Shown here: in pieces, positions 45,130 through 57,571 of the stretch
Numbering within the stretch: position 1 is the stretch's first letter
Layout of the letters: each line of letters begins with the position of its first letter
Assembly: GCA_018907035.1 (NCBI GenBank)
Contig: JACCIC010000052.1
Location: 2,874,501 to 2,938,500 of the forward strand
Origin: Sycobia sp. Sy_11
Taxonomy: Eukaryota > Arthropoda > Insecta > Hymenoptera > Epichrysomallidae
Reading direction: 5' to 3'
Length of the DNA: 64,000 nt
Translations under genes and position numbers: made by a program
Notes under the pieces: generated by a model
The model's input: only the letters and a program-made list of their open reading frames with translations
What the model was told of the DNA's origin: nothing
Database searches by the model: none

Positions 45130-48100
45130 TAGTGTGTGAAAGTTTAGAATCCGATCTCTTCTATCTGAACTTGATCTATTGCACGTACTTGATGAGCAAG
45201 TCCGTGCAGTAATCGCAGAAGAGTCGAAAAAGTCTGAATACATTGCCAAAGGTGTAATAGTGAATATCTTTACGATTCTTTCCTCAGTTTTGGAAAAACA
45301 AATGATACGGCAAAAACAGTTTTGCAGTGTTGATATGGTTTTCCAATATGGCGGAGCTAATCAGCTTATATAGAATCGCAGATTCTATACGAAAAATTAA
45401 CAGCAATATTCAGGAGATAATAAAACTGGACAGTGTGCGAATGCAAAGCCTCAGACTGAATATGCAAATGGTTTTGCTTTTATTGCTGGAAATGTTTTTC
45501 AGGAGAATAATACAAACATAATACGGTGGTTTTCTGTTGGATTCAGTGCACTTAAAAGAAGTATACTGAATATTACCAGCAAGGAAGGATAGAAGGTGTT
45601 CCGGAGGACGTCTTCTTTTGTTCGGTGGTGTCGCAAAATTTACTATCTGTCAGCAAGATGCAGAAATCACAGATGAATATTCACTTCCATCCAAATAGGG
45701 TTGAAGTTACTAAAAATGATAAAATAATTTTTGTCGGTAAGCCCATAAATAATTTGCTTCATATAGAATTCATTATTAATAAATTATATAATAAAAAGAC
45801 TCTAATGCGATAAACAGTAATTATGGTTGATGGCATCAAAGACTTGGACATATGGGCAAATCGAAAATTATTGAAAAGAAAAATAATAAGATGGTCGATG
45901 GTATTAAATTAATTAATAATATTCTACTAAATGATTATCTTTGTGAAGCTTGTACTTTTTGCAAACAAGCAAGATTACCTGTTCAGAAAAGAAAAAATAA
46001 AAATCATATAAAAAGACCACTTTTTATTATTCATTCAGGCGTTTGCGGACCAATCAAACCTTCGACAATAGATGGTAAAAATTATTTTGTATTGTTTGTA
46101 GATGAATTTTCGCACTATTGCGTCACATATTAATAGCATTCAAGTCAGATGTATTTTCGGTTTTCAAAGACTTTATAAAAAAAAAGTCAAACTCATTTTA
46201 ATTTAAAAATAGTAAATTTATATTGTGATAATGGTAGAAAGTATTTATCAAATGAAATGAAGGACTATTGCAAAGATAATGGAATCAGCTATCATTTAAC
46301 AGTTCCTCATACTCTATTATTAAATCGAGAAAGAATGAATAGAACAATTACTGAAAAAGTACTACCTTGATAAATGAGATAAACTGAAGGAAATAATTTG
46401 GGGAGAAGCAGTTTTAACTGCTACGTATTTAATAAATCGAACCCCTAATAATGCTTTAAAACAGTGTAAAATACCATATCAATTATGACATGGTAAAAAT
46501 CCTCAAGTAAAATATTTAAAAGTTTTCGATAGTACAATATATGTGAATAATAAAATAAGAAAAACAAAAATTAAAATTTTGAAGATAAATCTTAGAAAGG
46601 TATTTTAGTTGGTTACGTTTTAATTGGCTATAAAATATGGGATGTAGACTCAGAAAAATTTATTGTAGCAAGGGATGTGATAGCTGATGAAATAAATTTT
46701 TTTAATTCGAGACCAGAAATAAGGCTTGAAGGAATTGTCATAGAAAAGTCGAAGAAAACTGATGAACATGATGTTCGTAACAAATCAGTAGAGCCTCAGA
46801 AATCTGATAATGGAAAATCAGAAAAATTTCTGGAAGGAATTGTCATAAAAAATTCCAAGAAAACTGATGAATGTGATTTCGTAACAAATCAGTAGAGACT
46901 CAGAAATATGATGATTGAAAATCAAAAAATTTTCTGGAAGATAAATCTGAGAAAAACGAATCAGATAAACAAGATTTGAAAATAGACATAAATTCAAATG
47001 AAAATTAGAACAAGTCTAATAAATCTATAATAGAAATAGATAATTGCAATCAGTCAGAATTTCAAAATGGTAAATATAATACAAAGAAAATAATTACAAA
47101 TGTAAAAAGGAGTAATAGAGTCAAATATAAACTAAGAATTTCTTATGAGAAAATAAATTACGTTTTGTGTACACAATCAGGAAATTGTGAAATTACCAAT
47201 AATTTCAATGATATTCAAAATAATATCCATAAAGAAAAATGGGAACAAACAATTAAAGATGAATTAAATTCATATTATTTTAATAAAACTTGGATACTAG
47301 TATCAAAGCCACAAAACAAAAATATTATAGATTGCAAATGGGTATTCGCTATTAAAAATGATGTACATGGAAATCCATCTAAATATAAAGCACCTCTTGT
47401 TGCTCGTGGTTTCGATAAAAAAAAATTTAATTGATTATAATGAGACTTTTGCTTTAGTAAAATGTTGGTTTGAAACTTTTGATAAAACATTAATAGCAAA
47501 CGGTTTTAAAAATTCGTTAGTTGATCGTTGCATATATATTTTAAATAAAGGCGAAATATCTAAGAATATATATGTTATACTCTACGTAGATGACTTAGTA
47601 ATTGTTACAGCCGATATTCAAACAATGAATAATTTTATAACTTATTTAATGAATAAATTCAGAATGACAGATTTAAAAGAAATTAAATTATTCCTTGGAA
47701 TAGAAATTATAATATGATGTAATTACGATGTATATAATGAAATAATAATATAATAATGATGTACTTATTCTTAATTAGAGTTCATATATAAAAGTGATTT
47801 TAAATTAATTTAAAACCAGTGATTGTAAAGCTGTAAGCACACCACTTAAAAATAATATAAATTATATTGATTTAAATTCAGATAACAAATACGACGCCCT
47901 TTTCAAAATCTTATCGGATGCTTAATGTATGTAATGATTTGTACGCATCCAGATTTGAGTGTAGTAATAAATATTCTAAGTAGATATTCAAATAAAAATA
48001 ATACAGATCTATGGAAATGCCTAAAAAAATTGTTGACATATTTGAAAGGTTCGAAGAATTTAACATTAACTTATAAAAAAGTCAATAGTGAAAATATTTT

Positions 48101-48566
48101 AAGTGGTTATGTTGATTCTGATTGGGATGGCCATGAAGATACTAATAGAAAAAGTACTACAGGCTACTTATTTAAGTTATTTGAAAAATGCACGATTTGC
48201 TGGAATACTAAAACACAAACATCTGTAGCAGCTTCTTCAACAGAGGCAGAATATATGGCTTTATTTGAAGGTGGTAAAGAAGCATTATGGCTAAAGTCTT
48301 TAATAAATAGTATAGAAATTAAAATCATGAAACCGATTATGATTTATGAAGACACTAACAGTTGCATAAGTATAGCGAATAACCCAAGTAATCATAAGCG
48401 ATCAAAATATATAGATATTAAATATCATTTTTCGAGAGAGCAAATAGAGAAAAATGTAATAATATTGAAACATCTTTCCACAGGGAAGCAGATTGCTGAT
48501 GCACTAACAAAACCATTGCCAGCTGTGAAATTCCTTGAACTCAGAAAAGGAATGAATATGAAGAAA
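45130..48566 (+). pseudogene. copia gag-pol polyprotein, broken
   Basis: In order: degraded gag (45150-45600); pre-integrase region (HMGKSKIIEKKNNKMVDGIK with CEACTFCKQARLPVQ, about 45845-45990); integrase core (VCGPIKPSTIDGKNYFVLFV and, after a shift, a CDNGRKYLSNEMKDYCKD segment near 46230); the post-integrase region (46677-46895); reverse transcriptase start (WEQTIKDELNSY, 47240-47430) and its later part with YVDD (47583-47594); and RNase H (47925-48569: YVDSDWDGHEDTNRKSTTGY, SSTEAEYMALFEG, CISIANNP). Between ETFALVK and CWFETF some 75 residues of reverse transcriptase expected in copia are missing. Several stops are present. This element cannot encode a working polyprotein. Confidence 0.92.
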
Positions 48567-48803
48567 TGATAAAATATAATTAATATATATGGTTTTGATA
48601 AATATATTTTATACTAATAATAGAAATGGTTTGAATAAGTTTTACTGGATTTCCCTATTCCTTGCAACAAATGTTGGACCGTCTGTAATTTCCCAGAACA
48701 AACGAGCAAAGATTATAAACTTAAAGGAACTATCGTATATCTAATATTAACTTTTATTTTATTATATATTATTGTATTTACTCAAGTAATTTTTGCGGGG
48801 TCG

Positions 48804-49138
48804 TGTTAGATTATTTTCGCTTTCTATAAATAATAAAGCAAAAAATACTTGAATCTAGATATTGGACCATATCGTAAAAGGATGTAAATATATGAGTCCA
48901 CTGGATCTTATTACAATCTGCGTCTTTGCTACTCTGCGTGGCAAATGATTTATGAGTTTATTGTTTAAATGCCTGATATTTTTCTCTAAGTCTTAAGCTT
49001 CTTACAAAGGATTGCAGAGTTTTCAATTTCGAGTACTGTAGTTAGTCTTGCGTTGCCCTTTCGTTTGAACAGACGTCTTTTCTTTCCTCGTTTGAAATAA
49101 AATTCATGTTAAAAAATTATTTCGTGTATATCTTTATA
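48804..49138 (+). repeat. 3' LTR of copia element, truncated
   Basis: Preceded by the purine-rich GCGGGG. About 335 bases match the 5' LTR, then sequence changes to a CR60 tail. Confidence 0.9.
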
Positions 49139-49139
49139 T

Positions 49140-49280
49140 GATTTCGCCTATATCCTTTCGAAAATAATATAGAATTTGTATGTCAAATTTCAGAGCAATC
49201 GGTTCAGAATTTTTTTGTTTATCGTGTACAAACAAAAACAGGTTTTCTTTATAAATTAGTATGATATATATAAACAAAAT
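49140..49280 (+). repeat. CR60 tail fragment
   Basis: Contains AATATAGAATTTGTATGTCA and ATCGTGTACAAACAAAAACA and ends TTTATAAATTAGTATGATAT. It probably belongs to the CR60 copy into which the copia element inserted (left flank 44495-44583). Confidence 0.85.
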
Positions 49281-49758
49281 ATAAAAATGTATAACATTCT
49301 ATCCAATGATCAACAAATTTCAAGCAAAAGTAGATGTAGTCTTTCCATTTATATAAGAACTATAATTAAGTTTACTTACTATAATTAAAAATACTATAAA
49401 TTCCAATATAATCCAATTTCATACTTACGCCTATGTTATTCTTAATGTATCTGTTCAACCGACTTTTAAATTTAAATTGATATAGTAATAATTCCACGAG
49501 TGAAAAAAGAGAATTTCTGAAAATCTAACAAAAATCAAATATTTACCTATATTGAGGTGGAAGGAAATATACTCATCTGTATAGAAAGCTCAAGTAAATG
49601 GGTGCGAAAGACTTTTATACGAATTAAAATTCGAAATGGAGTGATATTCGAGAAAACCGCGCTTGCCTCATCAGTATCATATTATATAGGAAAGTACCAG
49701 AGGAACAAGCACAGAAAATAATGTGTAAATATGTTTTATTATGTATATATAGACTTAC

Positions 49759-49854
49759 CTGTTATAATGGCATACTGGGGTTGCAGGAGATCCGCGACAT
49801 CCCGTACGGCCAGGTCTCCGTTCTCTATCTCGCCGGTCATACTTTCGACATCCT
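49759..49854 (-). CDS. Mcf2l: Dbl/MCF2L-type RhoGEF, most 5' supported exon
   Basis: A 96-base exon (acceptor TTTGTTGCAG before 49854, donor GTAAGTCT after 49759). It encodes DVESMTGEIENGDLAVRDVA then DLLQPQYAIITG, the helix leading into the SEC14 domain. The last G completes a codon with exon 22986-23100 (ITG|GKTREG). The first codon is split (xAG), so an upstream exon exists. Translation could also start at the internal methionine (..ESMTGEIEN), with purines around it. Across the ten visible exons the coding sequence totals 1925 bases (about 641 residues): CRAL-TRIO about 1-178, spectrin-like about 179-467, linker about 468-529, then DH. Family members activate Rho GTPases at membranes; the C-terminal half is outside the window. 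Confidence 0.93.
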
Positions 49855-49905
49855 CTGCAACAAATAGCAAATATATGTCCATTTATATAAAATATACAAA
49901 TTGTT

Positions 49906-49911
<6 letters not shown>

Positions 49912-49959
<48 letters not shown>
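49912..49959. repeat. (AT)n microsatellite
   Basis: AT run about 55 bases upstream (gene sense) of the exon 49759-49854 acceptor. Confidence 0.95.
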
Positions 49960-49963
<4 letters not shown>

Positions 49964-50044
49964 CCGCAAATCGAATTTGAGGCAAAAAAGTCACAGGGAG
50001 GTATCAGAGAAATTGATTAGTGTGCGTCCTCGTCGCTGTATTTA

Positions 50045-51774
50045 GTCAAATGCCTTCTAATGAAATTATATACTTATATTACATACACACACGCGCGTGT
50101 GCGCGTACCAACGTATAAATATATACGTAACGTACAAATATATGTATATAATTGTATAGGTATATAATATATACATGCAAACAGATTAGATTATTACGAT
50201 CGAAAGCACATAGCGCGAGCATTAAGCCGCATAGCACCTCCGCGAATAGGGCGCCGCACCGCGAGCCAAGTGCACCTGCATTGCAGCTTTTTCTCTTTTA
50301 CACTTCATTTTATTTTTTATTTATTTTTCTCTTTTGTGAAAACTTTATAGCACGTGTGCCAACACATACTCGAACGTGTGTGTTAATCCATAATTTCCGA
50401 TGGTATAGTCTGTCTATAGACATATAATACAGAATCTGAGAAGAGCAGCCGTCTCTGCGTTCATAGATATACAGTTGAGTGCGTTAACTGTCTTTATTTA
50501 TTAAAAAAATGGAATAATAGTGTATCTGCATACAGATATACGTGTAGAATTCTATATGATGTTTTACAATAATATTTTCTTCTATATGCAAACACTAACA
50601 TTGAGAGTTAAATATATTAGAAGATCGAAATCCGCATTGAAACTGAAATTATATTTTACACATCTGTGTATAATAAACAAATAATTTACTTATGATTTTT
50701 ATACTAAAACCTTATTATATTGTTACATATATGTGTGTTAATGTAATACTGAAAATTAACTTAAATTCATTTAACACCTGCCTATACTTTTACATAATAT
50801 TTGGATAAATATATAATCTAACAATTATTAAAAATTTATCTGGCAAAAAAATACAATTTTTTTCATTTTTAAAAAATTTTTTTCATTTCAATTTCATTTC
50901 ATTAAGAAATTTGTTATTAATAATCAACATATTACTGGAAATTTTGTGAAATCTGTAAGATTTTCGAATTCAAGAAGGTGTATGCATAGCGAAGAATTTA
51001 TTCTATAAGATTTTATATTTCTAAAAGTTAATAAAATTTTTCAATAGATAAAAAATTATAATTGGTAATAAGTGAATGCAAAGAAATAAATTATAATCAA
51101 TAACTAATTTTAAATGTGTTGAATAAAATATTTTAAAATAAATTTATATAAGTATTTCTCACAAGAATAAAGAGAAATAAGAACCATGGACTGAAGGAGG
51201 TTGTACACCTTATTTCATATTAACATAGATATTTGCATCTAATTTTCACTATGACCAATTATTATTTATACCAAGCAAATTTATTATTTTTCAAGCTAAA
51301 TTCTCGTAATAAAGGTATAATATAAATTTATGAGTGAATAATTATTTTTTAAAAATTAAAATCAGCTGTTACTACTGATTTGTATATATATATATATATA
51401 TCGATCTATAATTTATATTACTTGTTTTTACTCTTTTTATGTCATGTGAAATGTATCATTTTTCTGGCTACATGAAAAAATTATTTAAATTTTCATACTT
51501 TTTTATGTATAACTGCTATTTTTATGCATATGCTCATACTCTGTTATTAATACCTACCTCGATAATAATTTCTTTGAAGAATTAAAATTTATTTATAATT
51601 ATTTTTTTATATAACTTATAGGAACAATTAATTCATTTAATAATAAGTCGTATATAGCAATTATTTTTTAATAAATTTTTCTACGCAGGCATAATTTGTA
51701 AAAAATTACGAAAAAGATTTGGGGTATAATATTCGATAAAAAAAAATTAATTTAATTTTAATTTATACCAATAA
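50045..51774. other. Mostly AT-rich, one GC-rich patch, no gene recognised
   Basis: 50205-50290 is CpG-rich (CCTCCGCGAATAGGGCGCCG) but has no convincing coding or splice context. The remainder is AT-rich. Confidence 0.5.
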
Positions 51775-51975
51775 ATATTTTTTCCTCATTCTAACCTACA
51801 AATCGCACCTTCACCGCTTGATTCCGGTTCTCATGAGGAAAAATATAGTCCTTACCTAGTACGAAAAGGCTTTTTTGCGAACCTCGTTACGTTACAATCC
51901 TCGGCTTCGCCTCGGGCCGCAAACCTCTCGTTTCGTAAATAAAGCATTTCCATACTTGGTAAGAAATGTACTATT
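51775..51975 (+). repeat. Dispersed repeat family B, 5' part only
   Basis: Matches 32040-32235: TTGATTCCGGTTCTCATG, TCCTTACCTAGTACGAAAAG, CCTCGGCTTCGCCTCGGGCC. Followed at 51972 by a reverse Penelope-like tail fragment. Confidence 0.85.
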
Positions 51976-52065
51976 ATCGGTCTTATACAGTTCTCTATAA
52001 ATTTAGATAATTATAATAGCAGTCAAACTGTCCATATTTGCCATCATCTTCTTTGACACTGAAAT

Positions 52066-53122
52066 ATAAAATCTGAAAAATCAAAATTTATATTATATTA
52101 TCATATAATATAACACAGTGTAAATATAATTTTACTATGATAAAATTGCATTACAATACGAGATATTTAAATAAGGGCAGTTTGACTACATAAGGAAGAA
52201 TCCTTAAGCCAGTGTCGAATATTATAAATTTTCTATATAAACCTTTTGTAGTTTGTACTTTTTTACCGCACGAACTGTTCAAATGGAATTGAAAAAATCT
52301 CTCAAATATTGGAAATCCAACAGAGAAAGGTTATAATAAAACGACAAATTCTAATTATTTGTTATGACACTGTAAGCGTTCGTATAGTTCGGATGAACCT
52401 TTCGATGGAAAAATTTCAGGACCAAACGCCAGCATTAAAAAACTGGAGTGAGTATATACCGAGAGCCAATTATATATACACAGGCGCACGCAACCACGCA
52501 CGCGCGCGTACACACGCATTACAGGAAGATTGCACAGCAAAGGCTCTACGACCACTAGCCGAGAATTCGAGATTCTCGCATAATATTATAGCAAGAGTAT
52601 AACGTATAACACAGGTATATACATACTATCATATGTAGTAATTGCACACGGTAAGGTGTTTATATAGGGAAGTTCATAACGCGGCACACGGGCGCATCAG
52701 CATCGCGAATGCGACTTGCAATTGCGCGTCGCGCACCCGGTCGCCGATAAGTTGCGAGCAGCCACTATAGTCGTTATATGTACTCAACTGACCTTGTCTA
52801 CACTCGCTCATTATATTTATATATATATATATATATCCCTATCTACTTTCTAGCGAAACCACTGCCAAGGGAACGGGCTTGGAAAAAAAAAATATATATA
52901 TAAACTTGCTGAAGAGCACTTGATATTATTCTCCTCTCCCACGATATCTCTCGTCAGCTCTTTCCGTGACTCATGGTGCTTATTTAGTTCGTTGAGCCGT
53001 CTGCGGTAACTGTAAAGTCTATATAGAGTAGCATCCAGGAACTCACTCCTTTACTCCAATTGCTGCGCTCGTAATTTTTGCAAACTCGTGCATAGTGATC
53101 GGAGTAATGCAAAGGATGGGAA

Positions 53123-53126
<4 letters not shown>
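52066..53126. other. Unrecognised region with a GC-rich patch
   Basis: 52670-52770 is CpG-rich (CAATTGCGCGTCGCGCACCC). Together with the patch around 52950-53100 it could be a promoter or 5' untranslated exon of the RhoGEF gene, but no splice phase ties it to the gene. Confidence 0.3.
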
Positions 53127-53177
<51 letters not shown>

Positions 53178-53184
53178 GCGCGCA
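53127..53184. repeat. (CA)n(CG)n microsatellite
   Basis: About 36 bases of CA repeats pass directly into about 20 bases of CG repeats. Confidence 0.95.
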
Positions 53185-53287
53185 TATAAACCCATCAGCG
53201 CCCAGATTTGACGCGCAAAATTCCCGTGGGTTTTGCGAACTTGTTCCGTCTTTGCGTTCCTAGATATATATTTGGCTTTTATAAGTG

Positions 53288-53293
53288 CGCGCA

Positions 53294-53352
<59 letters not shown>
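53288..53352. repeat. (GT)n microsatellite preceded by GCGCGC
   Basis: GCGCGCACACGTGTGTG continues into a long TG run, complementary to the CA/CG tract some 110 bases to the left. Confidence 0.95.
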
Positions 53353-53355
<3 letters not shown>

Positions 53356-53543
53356 TGATTATATATAAATAATTCGTTGATAACATAGAGTTGTCGAAGT
53401 CGTTCCTTCCGATTGATTTATTTTTACTTGAGAGAAATGCTCCGCAACATTTTTTTCTTTTATTTTATTGCAAGGCACATTAAATTATTTATTTCCTTCC
53501 TAAGAAATTCCCTCAATTTATTTTAAGGTCATTATATGCAGAA

Positions 53544-53891
53544 TGTTAGATTATTTTGGCCTTCTATAAATAATAAAGCAAAAAATACTTGAAACTAAAT
53601 ATTGGACCATATCGTAAAAGTATGTAAACATATGTGTCCACTGGGTCTTATTACGATCTGCGTCTTTGCTTCCCTGCGTGGCAAATGATTTATGAGTTTA
53701 TTGTTTAGATGCCTGATATTTTTTATAGGTCTTAAGCTTCTCACAAAGGCTTGCAGAGTTTTCAATTTCGAGTACTGTAGTGAGTCTTGCGTCGTCCTTT
53801 CGTTTCAACAGATGTCTTTTCTTTCCTCGATTGAAATAAAATTCATGTTAAATTAACATCCCGCCTACTATATTTAATAAAAATTCAATAC
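53544..53891 (+). repeat. Solo LTR of the copia family, with 5-bp target duplication
   Basis: 348 bases homologous to the LTR at 44584-44954 (TGTTAGATTATTTTGG..AAAATTCAATA), flanked by CAGAA on both sides (53539-53543 and 53892-53896). No internal sequence is next to it, so it arose by LTR-LTR recombination. The intact duplication fixes the LTR ends as TG..TA. Confidence 0.95.
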
Positions 53892-53896
53892 AGAAC

Positions 53897-55581
53897 CATT
53901 TTTCCATTCCTGAGGCCCTAGAAGTCTATCAGTGTCAGTGGTCTTATTCTAAAAGAGGATTTTTTTCTCACCACATACTCTTTTCAAGATTTCAGCTAGA
54001 AAATAATTTGCGTTAAACAAAAATACTCACTCGAACAAAATACTCAAAGAATTTTATCTTATATATAATTTTTTTAATTAATCAGTCACCTATAAATCTA
54101 TAAATTAATAAAATATAAATTTTCTTGTTAGGATAAAAATTGGCTTCTAATGGAGCTGATTTGTGATTTTAAAAATTAAATTTTTTAATATAAATAATTT
54201 ATTAGAATCTATTTTCTCAAATAGAGAAAAATTATTACCCTGTCATCATAGTGCATTATAATATTTTATCTTTTTAGAGTAACTCATCGCTCTACAATTA
54301 TATACAGCGGCAAATTAATCTATACCCCATAAACATCGTGTTGCCCTTAAAGCTTTAGAAACTATGGCAAAACAACGCAATTCCTTAATTTGCTGTAAAA
54401 TAAAAGATATCAACAAGTTAATATGTCAATATTTAAAGGGTAAATATGAAGAAAGTTTTAATTTGCAATACCGATATCAACTCGTTAAGATTTCGTCTGA
54501 GTACTATAGTAGAAATTGAAACAACTTTATTTAGAAAGAAATGTTAATATGTCTATTACAGCTTTTAACATTTCATTATAACAATGTTTTCCAAACAATA
54601 CTCAAAATAATTCAAATATATGGAAACATACACACGCGTGCTCGCGTGCGTGTATACTGTATATATATATAATAATAATTTAAATAATATTTAAAAATAG
54701 GAAGTTTTATATCAATTTTTAAAGATATATTCAATCCAGGCGAATTAGGGTTTTGATACAACATTTTTTCGAACGCCTATTTTTTTGCACTAAATGATAG
54801 CTAATTTGATACTAATAATTTTTTAATGAAATATTTTATAAGTACTTTTTCTTTGATATACCGTAAATAAACTAATTCTTAGCCAAATTATATTTAACTA
54901 TAAAATTACACAAATGTTTATATAAAATCGAAATTATTTACAGAAATCAAAATTTATTCATCTGAGTAGCTAAAACATTACTTTTCAAAGCAGACATTTA
55001 GTTTGATCTGAGACTTTACAGTCAATTAAACAATGTATATACTCGATGAATCCTGAATACTTATTTGCAAAAAAATATAAATAAATATGTGCAAGTATAC
55101 AACATATAAAATTAATAGAAATGTTTTTAAGTTATGAACTATTCCATAAATTAACAAGCTATTATGGTTTGGACATGATACGGTTGTAGAACTAAACAAG
55201 TTCGAGAAGTTGTAAGCTTATAAACAGAAGATATTATCATTTATTACGTACTTCTTATAATGCATAATATTATACCAGTATTCTTATATTATAACTAAAA
55301 GAGCGTAAAAATGTTATTTTCAATAACTTTATTACATATGCAAGTCCTTATAAAAACCTAACAAATTACTGAGTGATTCATGGTATTACATATACATTTG
55401 TCACAGTTTATGGTTATATATTTATCAACTTTACATACAAAATCACATTGCTAAAATATTATGTATAATACATTTTCTAATTTTCTTATAAAGTAATTAC
55501 ATACAATAATAAATTTGAAATAGAAAAAATACCTTACAACAATACGTACGTAAATTTCTAAAATGGAATTTTTTATTTATA

Positions 55582-55656
<75 letters not shown>

Positions 55657-57571
55657 CACACTTAAAATTATACAAATGTACAGAGTGTAATAAAAGATTT
55701 CATTACATAAATACTTGGATAAACTATACGTTTGCATCAAAATTAGGCAGCATATTTCATGAAATTAGAAAATGGCCAAATAGAAAATAACTCATTGCAC
55801 GTTTTTTAGATCAACAATATACAAAAAAAAAATTGATCAATTGGTAAATATTATATATTAGATATTATAAAATAAAAAGCACGAATTATTGAATATTTGG
55901 ATTGTAAAGAAAGAGCTAATTAAAATATAGGGCGATTTAAATAATAAATTTATGAAGTTATGATTTTATGTTTATGATTTATTTTTTCCAATAGGGAATT
56001 ATAATATACTTTAGTCAGCTAAAAATTATTCAAAACTACTTTTCAATTGTTTGCACCCAAATTTTATACAATTCACCTATAATTAAATGTTATATTAGTT
56101 ATTTAATTATTAACAATATATTGAAATTAAATTGCTTTCAAATAAAACTTTCATATCTGTTGATATTACGAGTTAAAATGAACAAACCGAGAATTTATCT
56201 TGGAAAGTTTTTCAATAAATTTAGTATCAGCTAAACGCAATACCATTACATATATAATAAAAATAATAGTTCAAGATTGATTACTTTCTCTGTTAGATTT
56301 TCTATCTGCAATGTTGAAGTTTATTTAATTATATGTTACTTATTGCGACTTGTTAAATATACAGTCGCCTGTATATGGATATATGCTTACATGTATAATG
56401 TATATAATTATAGTATTTACTGTTATAAGCAGACGCTTGAACTTGGTAAAAGTTTCAGTATGAACTTGAAGATTTTTTCTCTGTCTGTAACGGTATTGTG
56501 TTCCTGTGGGAACATATATGATTTACATGTAACAACTTATATGCTGAATGTGCATACCTGCTATTATTTATATGCATAAATCCACGTGAATCTTAGCAAG
56601 CAGTAGTTCTGTCGAGCAATGATCGAATAGTGTTCTTATATGACTGCGTCGTTAAGTTCTTACTCATATTAATCACTGTATTTTTATTTTAATAAAAAAT
56701 ATTTTATACTATCGTAATAGTTATTTATTTAATTGTTATTTAACTATATATAGTTAAATAATTCTTATATGTGCAACACCACTAAAACAAATTTGAACTG
56801 AAAAATGGATGCAGTACTTCAATATTTGTTATGGTATTTCAGGTTTTATTGAATAGTCCACATCATTGTATATCTGTCATATTATTCAATATATTTTTAG
56901 TAAAAAATTGTTAAATAAAATTTTTTATTTTATCACATATTATAATTAACAGAATAAATTATAAATAGTAATAAATCTTAATTTCTATAAATAAAAATTA
57001 GTAATTATTTAGTACAATTATTTTATTTTTACATATGGATTAATTTGAAAAAAGAATTGTTTAAAAAGCCAGCAATAAAATTCCCATTTCAAGAGAAAAA
57101 TAAGTAAAAGATAAAATAATTAATATCATGAACAAAAATAAATTGTATCGTTCATCACAGAAACTACGGGTATAATTTTATATGCAAATACATAATATAT
57201 TTTAATCATATAAATTTTCAATTAATATGATCAAAAACTTAACCAACACGAAAATCACAGGTATACACATCAAATAGTGCTAGAAAACATGCATAAAATA
57301 TAATCACTAAAATAATCAACTTAATTTTATGATAATCAGATAATTAAAGTCTAGATTCAAGGTAGCCAATTATTGCTCATTTCAATTTACTAACATGAGT
57401 ATTTGGAGTCCATCTAGAATACAGTCTTGAATATAATATATATGTTTTCATTTTCAATAGAAAATAGAACATCTCATACAAGTAATGAAAGCTCTATTCA
57501 TAAAAATGATAATTCAATTTAGATTTACAGTCTTATCTTTTATAATAAATTATAAATAAATAAATTAAACT
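53897..57571. other. AT-rich intergenic or intron sequence, little recognised
   Basis: No coding or RNA feature. An (AAAT)n tract followed by (AT)n lies at 55583-55654, and alternating CACACGCGTGCTCGCGTGCG at 54630-54650. Confidence 0.6.

Larger units (their letters stand above)
44584..49138 (+). mobile_element. Ty1/copia retrotransposon, two LTRs, defective
   Basis: The 5' LTR is 44584-44954 (TGTTAGATTATTTT..AAAATTCAATA) and is followed at once by the primer site GGTTATCGGCCCAG (44955-44968). That site matches the inner part of initiator Met-tRNA used by Drosophila copia. Degraded gag is followed by pol. The 3' LTR starts at 48804 and breaks off near 49138, where a CR60 tail fragment begins, so no target duplication remains. 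The internal frame is full of stops and shifts. Confidence 0.93.
23101..49758 (-). other. Mcf2l: 26.7-kb transposon-filled intron of the RhoGEF gene
   Basis: Bounded by donor GTAAGTCT (read from 49758) and acceptor TTATTCAG (ending at 23101). The flanking exons fit in phase and in protein sequence. It holds nearly all CR60 copies with 60-bp arrays, the copia element, a long inverted repeat, mariners and SINEs listed separately. No other coding exon on either strand was recognised within it. Confidence 0.85.

Noticed and set aside
53047..53093. Possible first coding exon (ATG 53091-53093 with donor GTGAGT at 53046)
   Set aside because: It leaves two bases at the splice site, which would put exon 49759-49854 out of frame; at most it is a non-coding leader exon.
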